A stretch of 64,000 nt of DNA from Flavobacterium indicum GPTSA100-9 = DSM 17447 (GTDB lineage Bacteria > Bacteroidota > Bacteroidia > Flavobacteriales > Flavobacteriaceae). Positions within the stretch are counted from its first letter, which is position 1. Each line of letters starts with the position of its first letter. The stretch covers positions 1,860,001 to 1,924,000 of the forward strand of contig NC_017025.1 in assembly GCF_000455605.1 (NCBI RefSeq). The letters run 5' to 3'. The notes under the pieces are model-generated. The model searched no databases, was not told where the DNA came from, and saw nothing but the letters and a program-made list of their open reading frames with translations. The translations under genes and the position numbers were made by a program. This document shows positions 8,881 through 17,464 of the stretch, one piece after another.

Positions 8881-9336
8881 ATGCAAAAAAATGTAAACAT
8901 ATTAAATAAAAGAGCCAAATTTGATTTTGAAATCCTAGATAAATACGATGCCGGTATTGTATTATCTGGTACCGAAATCAAATCAATTCGTTTAGGAAAG
9001 GCATCTATCGCCGAGGCTTTTTGTGAATTTAACGACCGTAGTGAATTGTTTGTCATCAATTCAACTGTGGAAGAATATGCCTATGGAACACATTATAACC
9101 ATAGAGCCAAAAGTGAACGAAAGTTACTTTTAAACAGAAAAGAGCTAAAAAAACTGGAAAAAGACGTTCAAAATAAAGGTTTAACTATTGTTCCGTTACG
9201 ACTTTTTACAACAGACAAAGGGTTAGCAAAATTGGAAATTGCACTTTGTAGAGGTAAAAAGAACTTCGACAAACGTGAAACCATGAAAGAACGTGATACC
9301 AAACGCGATTTAGACCGTATCAAAAAATCATTCTAA
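8881..9336 (+). CDS. smpB: SsrA (tmRNA)-binding protein SmpB
   Basis: 151 residues, normal length. Partner of tmRNA in trans-translation, rescuing stalled ribosomes. Signatures: NKRAKFDFEILDKYDAGIVL, GTEIKSIRLGKASIAEAFCE, LFVINSTVEEY, and the basic tail KKNFDKRETMKERDTKRDLD expected to enter the ribosomal A site. Its stop codon lies inside the terminator stem. Confidence 0.97.
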   Translation: MQKNVNILNKRAKFDFEILDKYDAGIVLSGTEIKSIRLGKASIAEAFCEFNDRSELFVINSTVEEYAYGTHYNHRAKSERKLLLNRKELKKLEKDVQNKGLTIVPLRLFTTDKGLAKLEIALCRGKKNFDKRETMKERDTKRDLDRIKKSF

Positions 9337-9356
9337 AACAGAATGATTTTTTTTTA
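9325..9356 (+). terminator. smpB terminator overlapping the stop codon
   Basis: Stem AAATCATTCT (9325-9334) with AGAATGATTT (9340-9349), loop AAAAC, followed by nine Ts. The TAA stop is part of the left arm and loop. Confidence 0.85.
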
Positions 9357-9509
9357 ACTTATTATAATTCCCTTTACAATATTAATACCTTTTGTCGCTA
9401 AATATTTTACATCCTAAAATAATCTTCACCGCTTTTTTAGAAAATCATAAAAATACAAATAAGCAACTAACCACCTGAATATTAAGGTTTTTTTAAGACA
9501 ATTACATCG

Positions 9510-9517
9510 TAAATTTG
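9510..9517 (+). promoter_or_regulatory. mqo promoter, -7 element TAAATTTG
   Basis: TAAATTTG 20 bp before the mqo ATG, with a T-rich -33 region at 9487-9494 about 15-20 bp upstream. Confidence 0.6.
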
Positions 9518-9537
9518 CAAAAGAAACGTTTTTAGGT

Positions 9538-11040
9538 ATGACAAAAGATATTCAAAGATCAGAAGCGGATGTTGTTTTAATTGGTGCCGGAATCATGAGC
9601 GCCACATTGGGACTCTTATTAAAAGAATTGCAACCCGATTTAAAAATTGAAATTTTTGAACGATTAGACATCGCAGCAGCTGAGAGTTCAGACGCATGGA
9701 ATAATGCTGGTACCGGCCACGCTGCGTTTTGTGAATTAAATTACACTCCTGAATTGGCCGATGGAACGATTGATACTTCTAAAGCGGAGAAAATTGTAGA
9801 ATCTTTTGAAGTTTCCCGTCAATTTTGGGCTTATTTAGTCGAAAATGGAATTTTACAACATCCTGAAAGTTTCATCAAACATGTACCTCACATGAGTTTT
9901 GTTTGGGGTGAAAAAGACGTAAAATACCTTAAAAAACGGTTTGATGCTTTACAAAAATTCCATCTTTTTAAGGAAATGGAATATACTGAAGACTGCAATC
10001 TGATCAAAGAATGGGCACCTCTACTAATGGAAGAACGAAAAAGTACTAAAAAAGTAGCGGCTACTTCTATGAAATATGGGACTGATGTGAATTTTGGTGC
10101 TTTAACCCGTAGTATTTTTAAATACCTAGAACAATTAGAAGGTGTTACATTACACTTTAACCATGAAGTGAAAGGATTGAAAAAGAAAGATGACAACCAG
10201 TGGCGGGTAAAAGTGAAAGATGTAGCCACAGGCCATAAAAAAAGGATAAAAACAAAATTTGTTTTCATTGGGGCCGGCGGAGGCTCTATTCTACTTTTAG
10301 AAAAAGCGAATATACCTGAAGGTGAAGGTTTTGGTGGATTCCCTGTAAGCGGTCAATGGCTAAAATGTAACAATCCCGAAGTAATTGAAAAACATCGGGT
10401 TAAAGTCTACGGAAAAGCGGCTGTAGGCGCACCACCTATGTCGGTTCCTCATATTGACACTCGAATTATTGATGGAAAAAAAGCGCTTTTATTTGGACCT
10501 TATGCCGGATTTTCAACTAAATTCTTAAAAAAAGGTTCGTATTTCGATTTGGCAAAATCCATTCAATTAGACAATATTAAACCGATGGTTTCTGCAGGCA
10601 TTAATAATATTCCATTGACAAAATATTTAATTGAACAAGTTTTTCAATCTTCTGATGACCGAATGAAAGCTTTGCGTGACTATGTTCCGAGTGCTAAAGC
10701 GGAAGATTGGACTTTAGAAACGGCAGGTCAACGAGTTCAAGTGATTAAGAAAGACAAAAACGGTAAAGGCAAATTAGAATTTGGGACGGAAGTAGTGAAT
10801 GCCACAGACGGTTCGTTAGCCGTATTGTTAGGAGCCTCTCCTGGCGCTTCAACTGCTGTTTCTATTATGCTTGATTTACTTCATCGTTGTTTTCCAACAC
10901 AAATGGATTCGCCTGAATGGCAACATAAAATAAAAGAAATGATTCCTTCCTTTGGACAATCTCTAAATGCCAATCCTGAATTAGCTGATGCCATCCGCTT
11001 TAAAACCGGTACAATCCTTAAATTAAGAGAAGATTTATAA
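9538..11040 (+). CDS. mqo: Malate:quinone oxidoreductase
   Basis: 500 residues. FAD-dependent peripheral membrane enzyme that oxidises malate to oxaloacetate and reduces the quinone pool, linking the TCA cycle to respiration. The N-terminal Rossmann motif VVLIGAGIMSATLGLLL and the block DAWNNAGTGHAAFCELNYTP are diagnostic; the C-terminus ends in the family pattern LREDL. Single gene with its own promoter. Confidence 0.95.
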   Translation: MTKDIQRSEADVVLIGAGIMSATLGLLLKELQPDLKIEIFERLDIAAAESSDAWNNAGTGHAAFCELNYTPELADGTIDTSKAEKIVESFEVSRQFWAYLVENGILQHPESFIKHVPHMSFVWGEKDVKYLKKRFDALQKFHLFKEMEYTEDCNLIKEWAPLLMEERKSTKKVAATSMKYGTDVNFGALTRSIFKYLEQLEGVTLHFNHEVKGLKKKDDNQWRVKVKDVATGHKKRIKTKFVFIGAGGGSILLLEKANIPEGEGFGGFPVSGQWLKCNNPEVIEKHRVKVYGKAAVGAPPMSVPHIDTRIIDGKKALLFGPYAGFSTKFLKKGSYFDLAKSIQLDNIKPMVSAGINNIPLTKYLIEQVFQSSDDRMKALRDYVPSAKAEDWTLETAGQRVQVIKKDKNGKGKLEFGTEVVNATDGSLAVLLGASPGASTAVSIMLDLLHRCFPTQMDSPEWQHKIKEMIPSFGQSLNANPELADAIRFKTGTILKLREDL

Positions 11041-11180
11041 AATAAAGCTGTCCAGAAAGAAATGCTATTGTCAAACTGAACTTGTTTCAGTTTCTATAAA
11101 AACATGTATTCATTATTTTTATAGATTCCGAAATGAATTCGGAATGACAATTTCATAACTTTTTGGACAGCCTTTTATTT
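11041..11180. repeat. Long imperfect inverted repeat (REP/MITE-like) between convergent genes
   Basis: The left arm (from AATAAAGCTGTCCAGAAAG) and the right arm (ending CTTTTTGGACAGCC-TTTTATTT) are imperfect reverse complements over about 65 bp each, with the centre near 11105-11115. Each arm has its own inner hairpin: AAACTGAA/TTCAGTTT (11073-11093) and ATTCCGAA/TTCGGAAT (11125-11145). It may act as a terminator for both mqo and the convergent gene; it could also be a dispersed palindromic element. Confidence 0.75.
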
Positions 11181-11196
11181 CAGCTAGTAAAGCAGC

Positions 11197-12147
11197 TTAT
11201 TTTTTTCCTTTTGGTCCTTTAGAACCTTTATCTGAATTCAAATCCGTTTTTAATTTTTCTAAATCGGTTTTTGTTTTTTCTAATTCCGATTTTAATTTTT
11301 CAAGTTCTGATTTAGTATCATCACCTATTTTGATGGTTTTTTCAATTTGAATTTTATTCTCTTTCTTCATTTTATCCAATTCATTCAAATCGCCTTCTTT
11401 ATCGCTACTAAAGTTTTTCTCTTTAATAATCATAGTACCGCCTTTTCCATCAGAATATTTCTTAGTCACCGTACCATCATCTTCAATTTGCTCCTCTTCT
11501 AACTTCATATCTGGATTATCACCCATCATTTTTCCATCTTTAAAAATAAATGAACGCGACATACCATTTCCTTCGCCTAGACCTTTTTGTAACTCTTCTA
11601 ATTTTTCAAAATTAAAATCTTCGTTAAATTGAAATTGTTGTTTATCTAAAAGATTTTTTATTACATCGTTATCTAAATTTTGAAACATATCATCATTAAA
11701 CATGTTCCCCATTCCATTGCCATTCCATGCAAAAGCATCACCAAATGGACCATTCATTGCTCCTGAAGTAATATTGATTAAGCCTTTACCACGAGCATCC
11801 ACTTGTTTTTTAATTGAAATGGGAGCAATTGGGGTTTCATCGGCTACATTGTAGTTTCCAGAATTGCCATTTTTATCTTTGTACGCAATTTTAATCGCCG
11901 TAATTTCTTTTTTATCGTTTCTTTTTACACCAGAAAAAGAAACCTCAAAGTCAAATTTTTTAGCATCGGCTTCATCTTTCTTCAAGTCTTCATCTGTCAT
12001 ATTTTTATCGATACGCAATTCAAAACCGTTATTACGTTTAACGGCTAATTTTTGTAAATTGTCGTTTTGTGCCTGAGTAGTTGTTGGGATAAATAAACTC
12101 AATGAAAACACAAATAAACTTCTGATTAGTAATGATTTCATGTTCAT
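11197..12147 (-). CDS. Secreted coiled-coil protein of unknown function
   Basis: 316 residues with a signal peptide (MKSLLIRSLFVFSLSLF...TQAQ) and a highly charged body ending in leucine heptads (SELEKLKSELEKTKTDLEKL) that predict a coiled coil. The start at 12147 is chosen because a TAAATTTG -7 box lies at 12172-12179, between this start and the longest-ORF start at 12198. No family recognised. It lies downstream of the blaI-blaR1 pair with its own terminator and promoter between. Confidence 0.7.
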   Translation of the reverse strand: MNMKSLLIRSLFVFSLSLFIPTTTQAQNDNLQKLAVKRNNGFELRIDKNMTDEDLKKDEADAKKFDFEVSFSGVKRNDKKEITAIKIAYKDKNGNSGNYNVADETPIAPISIKKQVDARGKGLINITSGAMNGPFGDAFAWNGNGMGNMFNDDMFQNLDNDVIKNLLDKQQFQFNEDFNFEKLEELQKGLGEGNGMSRSFIFKDGKMMGDNPDMKLEEEQIEDDGTVTKKYSDGKGGTMIIKEKNFSSDKEGDLNELDKMKKENKIQIEKTIKIGDDTKSELEKLKSELEKTKTDLEKLKTDLNSDKGSKGPKGKK

Positions 12148-12171
12148 ATTTTTTGATTTTTGATTACGATT

Positions 12172-12198
12172 CAAATTTATTGTTCTTTTGGAATACAA
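12172..12198 (-). promoter_or_regulatory. Promoter TTG-N16-TAAATTTG for the coiled-coil protein gene
   Basis: On the minus strand TTG is followed by 16 bp and then TAAATTTG (12172-12179). The element decides the downstream start at 12147. Confidence 0.65.
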
Positions 12199-12232
12199 AA
12201 ATAAAAAAAATGTTAATTAACGTGTTTTAACA

Positions 12233-12260
12233 AAAAAACTGCTTTAAAAGCAGTTTTTTT
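12233..12260. terminator. Terminator of the blaI-blaR1 operon
   Basis: Stem ACTGCTT / AAGCAGT (12238-12244 with 12248-12254) flanked by A7 and T7 runs, just after the BlaR1-like stop codon. Confidence 0.8.
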
Positions 12261-12274
12261 GTTATTTATAAGAA

Positions 12275-13765
12275 TTATTTAGTTGTAATAAATATTTTAG
12301 ATTTACTATCTGTATTCTTATATACATTTATGTTTTTAATCGATTCTGGAGTGATTTTACTAATTTCTGATGCTTCCTTTTTTACATCATTAACAAATAA
12401 TTCAACATTGGAAACATCAACAACTATTGTAGGTTGACCTGGTAATTTCAATTTATTTTTATCATAAATTACTACTCCATCTCCATTATCTAATTGAATA
12501 ACTTTGTTTTCTGAGCGTACTTTTACTTCATTTCCTTGAATGTTTTTCACCGTTTCAATAACTACAATGCCGTCTTTACCTTTTTCTCCAAATCTGTTCA
12601 CAGCTTGATTACCTTTTATTACATCTACAGTCACAATTTTTTCTGGAGATACTTTTTTCAATTCACTTTCTTGAATTTCTTTTCCATCCACAATTATAAC
12701 TGGTGTTTTACCTTCAATTAACAGTTTTTCATCTGAATTGGTTTTGTAAATTACTGTTTTTGTTTTCTTTACAGAATCCATTTCTGTATTCCCTTCTTCA
12801 TTAATGATAATTTTTGTTTCAATTTCTTTCTCATGTTGTGCTTCTTTGGTAATCGTTTTTTTCGATTTCCCTTTTGATTTTACTTCTTGCGCAACTGTTT
12901 TTACTTGAAATAATAACATAAATCCAACTAATACGGGAAGAATTAATCCGTATTTCCAAACATTTTTCTTGCTGGTTTGCTTTTTGTTTAACATAACGAT
13001 TCGTTTTTTGATTAATGATTGATTGAATGAATTGCTGGCAACAAAACTAGCTGTTTTAGTGTTGAATTTTAACATCGCTTTTTGATAGACGATTCGGTCT
13101 TTTACTTGTGCAATGGCAGCTTCATCGGCTAAAAACTCTAAATTTTGAACCACACTCTTTTGATACAGCCAAACCACTGGATTGAACCAAAAGAAAATTG
13201 TAATGAATTGAACTAATAAGGTATCGACACTGTGGTTTTGGTTCGAATGCGCCTCTTCATGCAATAAAATCGCTTCTAATTCGTCCTGATTGATCAGTTC
13301 AGGATTGTACACGATGTAATTAAAAAATGAAAATGGCGATTGCACCAAGTGCGATTGTAAATAGGTTTTGCGTTGCTTTTCGATTCGTTCAGATTGATTA
13401 ATTACCGAAAAAAGCTTTCCTAAACCTATTAGGAGTTTAAGTATTAAAATTGAGGCAATTACCCCATAAGCGAACAGCATAATGGTTTCCCAATTGATGG
13501 AATGAACAGGTTCTACTGAAGTCACTGGAACAAAATTTACTGTTTCAGTTGAAGCGGATTTAGGCATCAAAACCTCTTTTACTTCTATGTATTGGATTTT
13601 TGTAAATGTAATAAAAGGCAAAACAACCGACACAACAATCCCTCCTAGCAAATAATATCTAGAAAATTGGAAAAAGGTATCCTTAGCCAATAAAAACTTA
13701 TACAACAGGTAAAAACAGATCAATAGTCCGTTAGCCTTCAATAGATATTCAAACAGCGGATGCAT
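12275..13765 (-). CDS. BlaR1/MecR1-family M56 membrane metallopeptidase
   Basis: 496 residues. Four hydrophobic segments in the first about 300 residues surround the zinc-peptidase motif HEEAH (about residue 168) and NLEFLADEAA, typical of peptidase M56. After a last membrane segment (about residue 275) the periplasmic part contains TonB-plug-like pieces (ITPESIKNINVYKNTDS), common in Bacteroidota M56 proteins. It likely senses an envelope signal and cleaves the BlaI-type repressor encoded 2 bp upstream. Its ligand is unknown; beta-lactam sensing cannot be assumed. Confidence 0.88.
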   Translation of the reverse strand: MHPLFEYLLKANGLLICFYLLYKFLLAKDTFFQFSRYYLLGGIVVSVVLPFITFTKIQYIEVKEVLMPKSASTETVNFVPVTSVEPVHSINWETIMLFAYGVIASILILKLLIGLGKLFSVINQSERIEKQRKTYLQSHLVQSPFSFFNYIVYNPELINQDELEAILLHEEAHSNQNHSVDTLLVQFITIFFWFNPVVWLYQKSVVQNLEFLADEAAIAQVKDRIVYQKAMLKFNTKTASFVASNSFNQSLIKKRIVMLNKKQTSKKNVWKYGLILPVLVGFMLLFQVKTVAQEVKSKGKSKKTITKEAQHEKEIETKIIINEEGNTEMDSVKKTKTVIYKTNSDEKLLIEGKTPVIIVDGKEIQESELKKVSPEKIVTVDVIKGNQAVNRFGEKGKDGIVVIETVKNIQGNEVKVRSENKVIQLDNGDGVVIYDKNKLKLPGQPTIVVDVSNVELFVNDVKKEASEISKITPESIKNINVYKNTDSKSKIFITTK

Positions 13766-13767
13766 AC

Positions 13768-14127
13768 TTACTTCTTTTGCTCAATGATGGAAAGTATCTC
13801 GCGTAGTTCTTCAGCTGAAATTTTTTCCTCTTCAGCAAAATAAGAAACCAAGTTTTTATACGAATTATCAAAATAATTCTGTATCGCCGTTTTCATAAAG
13901 GTCTTTCTGTAATCTTCAATGGCTATGATGGGATAATATTGATGCGAATTCCCATAAGCCTCATAAGACACATATCCTTTTTCTTCTAAATTTCTAATGA
14001 TAGTCGACAAAGTATTGTAGTGCGGTTTGTCTTCCGTTATTTCTGCTAATACATCTTTTACAAAGGCTTTTTTTAATCGCCATAAAATATGCATTACTTC
14101 TTCTTCTTTGTTGGTCAATTTTTGCAT
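13768..14127 (-). CDS. BlaI/MecI/CopY-family transcriptional repressor
   Basis: 119 residues with a winged helix (LTNKEEEVMHILWRLKKAFV, HYNTLSTIIRNLEEKGYV) and a C-terminal dimerisation helix region. The start at 14127 (MQKLTNKEEE) is preferred over 14157 because the promoter -7 box covers the upstream region. It forms an operon with the M56 gene and faces four candidate operators at 14128-14211. Confidence 0.92.
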   Translation of the reverse strand: MQKLTNKEEEVMHILWRLKKAFVKDVLAEITEDKPHYNTLSTIIRNLEEKGYVSYEAYGNSHQYYPIIAIEDYRKTFMKTAIQNYFDNSYKNLVSYFAEEEKISAEELREILSIIEQKK

Positions 14128-14211
14128 AACTACTTTTTTAGTTATACAAACATACAACTATATTTTTAGTTAACAAACTATTTTTATAGTTTTTCAACTA
14201 ATTTTTTAGTT
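14128..14211. promoter_or_regulatory. Four tandem AACTA-N6-TAGTT operators at blaI
   Basis: Four perfect 16-bp dyads AACTA-N6-TAGTT at 14128-14143, 14156-14171, 14176-14191 and 14196-14211. The minus-strand blaI promoter (TTTG at 14174-14177, 19-bp spacer, TATGTTTG at 14147-14154) is embedded in them: one dyad lies between -7 and the ATG, one in the spacer, one overlaps -33, one is upstream and touches the stop codon of the MFS gene. This is the layout of autorepression by BlaI. Confidence 0.8.
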
Positions 14212-15424
14212 TGAATTCGTTGTCGACCAATTTAAGCACCCAAATCCCTAATAAAGTGCCAATGATTCCAAGTACACCCATAAACATCCAATTGGCTTGA
14301 TAACCATACCATTCTACTATTGTAAATCCGACTTTAGCACTTACTATATGTGCCAAACTATAGGTCATTGTAAAAATAGCCATATACCTTCCCTGATGGT
14401 GTTTTGGAGCGCGACTCATAGCAAAACTATTGGAAAACGGAAAAGAAAACATTTCAGCAAAGGTCATGAACAACATCATAACCACAAGAACGCCCGACCA
14501 AAAATTGATAAGCAATAAAAAGACACTAATGGTCATGAACAAACATCCAAAAATGATGACTTTGATTTTATCGACTTTATTTTTTTCAATATAATTCACA
14601 ATCGGCATTTCTAAGAAAAAAACCAAAACCCCATTTAAGGTCAACAATAAACCGGTTTGTAATTCGGTTAAATTAAATTGCATTTTATGGTACACAGGCA
14701 CGGTTGTAAACAATTGAAAAAACATGATTCCAACAATCAATGTCGAAACTAAAAAGATCCAATACACTTTATCTTTAAACACCGAATCAACTAAAATTTC
14801 ACCCGGATGTTCGGTATCTTGATAGGTCGATTTCTTTTTCTCCTTTACTTTAAGCCAGAATATCAAAATAGCTATAATACAGGTAGTTCCGTCTACCCAA
14901 AAAAGTCCTTTGTAACCGATATTCATAATGATTAAACCACCTAAGGCGGGACCCGCAGCAAAACCTAAATTAATCGCCAATCGCACCAAAGTTAACGCTC
15001 GAGTTCGGTTCTCAGGTTTCGCATACGCACCTAACGAAACGAACATAGCAGGTCGGAACATATCGGCAATGGTCATGATCACAAACATACTGATGCACAT
15101 ACCCTCAAACGAGGTTACGTATTGCAAAGCAAAAAACAACACGCCACTAGTCAACAAGCTAAATATCATGATTTTATAAAAACCAATCGTGTCGGATAAT
15201 TTTCCACCTAGCCAAGAGCCCAACATTGATCCGATACCAAAAAACACCATAATAGTCCCCACTTGCGACAATGAAAAATGCAAATCTTCATGCAAATACT
15301 TCGACAAGAACGGTAAAACCATCGTTCCTGCGCGGTTGATAAAGGTAATTAAGGTAAGAATCCAGATTTCTCTAGAGAACCCTCTAAAGTTGTTCAAATA
15401 GGCTTGTAGTGCTTTTAAAATCAT
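14198..15424 (-). CDS. MFS transporter (drug-efflux type)
   Basis: 408 residues with about 12 hydrophobic segments. MFS motif A is seen as GSWLGGKLSDTIGFYKIMI, and R-rich loops as ENRTRALTLVRLAINLG. It resembles the DHA1 efflux group such as MdtH; the substrate is unknown. It precedes blaI on the same strand and has its own promoter (TAAATTTG, minus strand, 15441-15448). Confidence 0.85.
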   Translation of the reverse strand: MILKALQAYLNNFRGFSREIWILTLITFINRAGTMVLPFLSKYLHEDLHFSLSQVGTIMVFFGIGSMLGSWLGGKLSDTIGFYKIMIFSLLTSGVLFFALQYVTSFEGMCISMFVIMTIADMFRPAMFVSLGAYAKPENRTRALTLVRLAINLGFAAGPALGGLIIMNIGYKGLFWVDGTTCIIAILIFWLKVKEKKKSTYQDTEHPGEILVDSVFKDKVYWIFLVSTLIVGIMFFQLFTTVPVYHKMQFNLTELQTGLLLTLNGVLVFFLEMPIVNYIEKNKVDKIKVIIFGCLFMTISVFLLLINFWSGVLVVMMLFMTFAEMFSFPFSNSFAMSRAPKHHQGRYMAIFTMTYSLAHIVSAKVGFTIVEWYGYQANWMFMGVLGIIGTLLGIWVLKLVDNEFKLKN

Positions 15425-15510
15425 AGTATAGTTTGAGTTACAAATTTACAAAAGCCAAGGCAACTTATCATCAATTAAAAATTATATATTTTTGTTAAAA
15501 ATCCGACCCT

Positions 15511-16155
15511 ATGAAATACGTCAATTTACACACACATACTTCTAGAAATTTATCCAACACAATTGAAATCGTCAATCAATATCCGCACGATTTTCAGGAA
15601 GGATTTTCGACTTATTCTATCGGAATTCACCCTTGGTATTTAGAAGAAAGTCGTTTAGAGGAAGATTTAAAAATAATTAAATCAAAACTTTCAACAAATG
15701 AATGTATTGCATTGGGAGAGTGTGGATTAGATAAACGTATAGAAAAAATCTATAGTAGCCAAATAGCGGTTTTTGAGGCACAATTAGACCTCAACAAGTC
15801 GTTTTCGAAGCCGGTCATCTTGCACTGTGTCGCTTCGTTTGATGAAGTCATTTCGAGCAAAAAAAACAGTGGTCTCACCTGCCCTTTTATCATTCATGGG
15901 TTTTCAAAAAATGAACAAGTTGCCAAACAATTATTGAAGCAGGATTTCTATTTGTCGTTTGGAAAATACTTATTACGTAACCCTGATTTACGAGAAGTAT
16001 TTGCTCAAATTCCAAATGAAAAAATATTTTTAGAAACGGATACAATTGCGGAAAGTTTGGAAGAAGTTTATACTTTTGCAGCACAATGCAAAAACATATC
16101 TGTAGAAGAAATGCAAGCGATTGTTTGGGAGAATTATGTTCGAGTGTTTAGTTAA
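15511..16155 (+). CDS. TatD-family metal-dependent hydrolase
   Basis: 214 residues, somewhat shorter than E. coli TatD (about 260). TIM-barrel signatures: YVNLHTHTS, YSIGIHPWYLE, LGECGLDK, PVILHCVASFDE, FIIHGFSKN and FLETDT. Family members are Mg-dependent DNases or hydrolases. A TATTTTTG -7-like element is at 15487-15494. The shortness suggests a divergent flavobacterial branch. Confidence 0.85.
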   Translation: MKYVNLHTHTSRNLSNTIEIVNQYPHDFQEGFSTYSIGIHPWYLEESRLEEDLKIIKSKLSTNECIALGECGLDKRIEKIYSSQIAVFEAQLDLNKSFSKPVILHCVASFDEVISSKKNSGLTCPFIIHGFSKNEQVAKQLLKQDFYLSFGKYLLRNPDLREVFAQIPNEKIFLETDTIAESLEEVYTFAAQCKNISVEEMQAIVWENYVRVFS

Positions 16156-16267
16156 ATGCTGGATGTTAGATGTTGGATGTTAGATGTTGGATGTTAGATG
16201 TTGGATGTTAGATGTTGGATGTTAGATGTTGGATGTTGGATGTTAGATGTTGGATGTTGGATGTTGA
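16156..16267. repeat. Heptamer minisatellite, 16 units
   Basis: Sixteen contiguous 7-bp units, nearly all ATGTTRG (ATGTTAG or ATGTTGG, mostly alternating), starting immediately after the TatD stop codon (ATGCTGG first, ATGTTGA last). There is no coding potential in context; the tract looks prone to slippage. Confidence 0.95.
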
Positions 16268-16369
16268 AGTTTAAAGAAAATAGAAAAATTATTTAGGAAC
16301 CTGTGATTGATATTAGAAAAACAAAACTAATTAACATTCACTAGTTACTAATTACTAATAAGATGAAAA

Positions 16370-17086
16370 ATGGCAAAGTGGCAAGAAAGAGCTGAATTAT
16401 TATTCAAGCCGGAAGGATTAGAGAAATTAAGAAACGCAAAAGTATTGGTTGTTGGATTAGGTGGTGTAGGTTCGTTTGCGGCTGAATTTTTAGCACGTGC
16501 TGGCGTGGGCAACATGACGATAGTTGATGGCGATATTGTTGACATTACCAATATTAACCGTCAATTACCTGCGTTACACAGTACGGTGGGGCAACCAAAA
16601 GTAAAAATTGTAGGTGATCGTTTAATGGATATTAACCCAGAATTGAATTTGACGCGTGTAGAAGAGTTTTTATCCCCTGAACGTGCTATTGAAATTGTTA
16701 CCCCTGAGTTTGATTACGTTTTGGACTGTATTGACAGCATTACACCTAAATTAAACCTGATTGTAGCAGCCAAACGCAAAAAGGTGAAGGTAATTAGTAA
16801 TATGGGCGCAGGAGGCAAATTATTGTCTCAAAAAATTGTGGTGCGCGACATTAGTAAAACCGAAGTTTGTCCGTTAGCTAAAAACATACGCAAGCGTTTA
16901 AAGAAAGAAGGTATTTCTAGTGGTGTAAAAGCCGTATACTCGTTGGAACATCCTGATGAAACCAGTTTAAAAACTACGGACGGCACCAACTTTAAAAAAT
17001 CATTCTACGGTACCAACAGTTGGATGCCTGCCCTATTTGGTTTACACGCAGCCGAAACTGTAGTGAAAGAGTTGTTACGTAAGTAA
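16370..17086 (+). CDS. tcdA: tRNA threonylcarbamoyladenosine dehydratase (ThiF/E1-like)
   Basis: 238 residues. ATP-dependent cyclisation of t6A37 in tRNAs to ct6A. E1-like fold: nucleotide motif VLVVGLGGVGSFAAEFLARA, TIVDGDIVDITNINRQLPA, DCIDSITPKL and VISNMGAGGK. Length and motifs match TcdA (YgdL) rather than ThiF or MoeB. It is flanked on both sides by heptamer repeats. Confidence 0.92.
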   Translation: MAKWQERAELLFKPEGLEKLRNAKVLVVGLGGVGSFAAEFLARAGVGNMTIVDGDIVDITNINRQLPALHSTVGQPKVKIVGDRLMDINPELNLTRVEEFLSPERAIEIVTPEFDYVLDCIDSITPKLNLIVAAKRKKVKVISNMGAGGKLLSQKIVVRDISKTEVCPLAKNIRKRLKKEGISSGVKAVYSLEHPDETSLKTTDGTNFKKSFYGTNSWMPALFGLHAAETVVKELLRK

Positions 17087-17093
17087 TGTAAGC

Positions 17094-17142
17094 AGTCGAA
17101 AGTCGAAAGTCGAAAGTCGAAAGTTAAAAGTTGAAAGTCGAA
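17094..17142. repeat. Heptamer tract (AGTCGAA)7
   Basis: Seven 7-bp units: AGTCGAA four times, AGTTAAA, AGTTGAA, AGTCGAA, starting 8 bp after the tcdA stop. Confidence 0.9.
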
Positions 17143-17169
17143 ACTTGAAACCCATCTAAAAATAAAAAC

Positions 17170-17201
17170 AAGCCTGGATTAGAACTACTTCAGGCTTTTT
17201 T
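17170..17201 (+). terminator. Probable tcdA terminator
   Basis: Stem AAGCCTG (17170-17176) with CAGGCTT (17191-17197), 14-nt loop, then Ts. Confidence 0.65.
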
Positions 17202-17214
17202 ATGCTCGTTAGTT

Positions 17215-17286
17215 ATTGAATTTACTATTGCTTTTGAAATTGCAATTGACATTGACATTGTAGTTGAAATTGATATTGAAATCTTT
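17215..17286. repeat. Degenerate hexamer tract (ATTGAN)
   Basis: About twelve 6-bp units of the type ATTGAA/ATTGAC/ATTGCA/GTTGAA. The antisense frame over it is repeat-derived and not a gene. Together with the heptamers this fills most of the 378-bp gap before the cassette-like block. Confidence 0.7.
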
Positions 17287-17427
17287 GTTAATAATTTACT
17301 ACAAGAAATAATTTTTTGTTTGTTTTTTTTGTATTTTTGGGATAATGTGAAGCAAAATAAATTACAAATCATCGTTTATCTTACTGATTTAGAACAAAAG
17401 GGATGGATTTATTTCGCATATAAACTA

Positions 17428-17437
17428 GTTAGCGGTA
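17428..17437. other. Left boundary of cassette-like unit 1 (GTTAGCGGTA)
   Basis: GTTAGCGGTA fits the core-site consensus GTTRRRY (GTTAGCG differs only at the last pyrimidine). It is the exact reverse complement of TACCGCTAAC at 18421-18430, at the other end of the same unit. Confidence 0.55.
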
Positions 17438-17464
17438 ATATTTAGACAACCAAAGTATAAATAG

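Noticed and set aside
17190..17372. 60-codon minus-strand frame, Ser/Ile-rich
   Set aside because: It runs through the hexamer repeat tract and has no family features.
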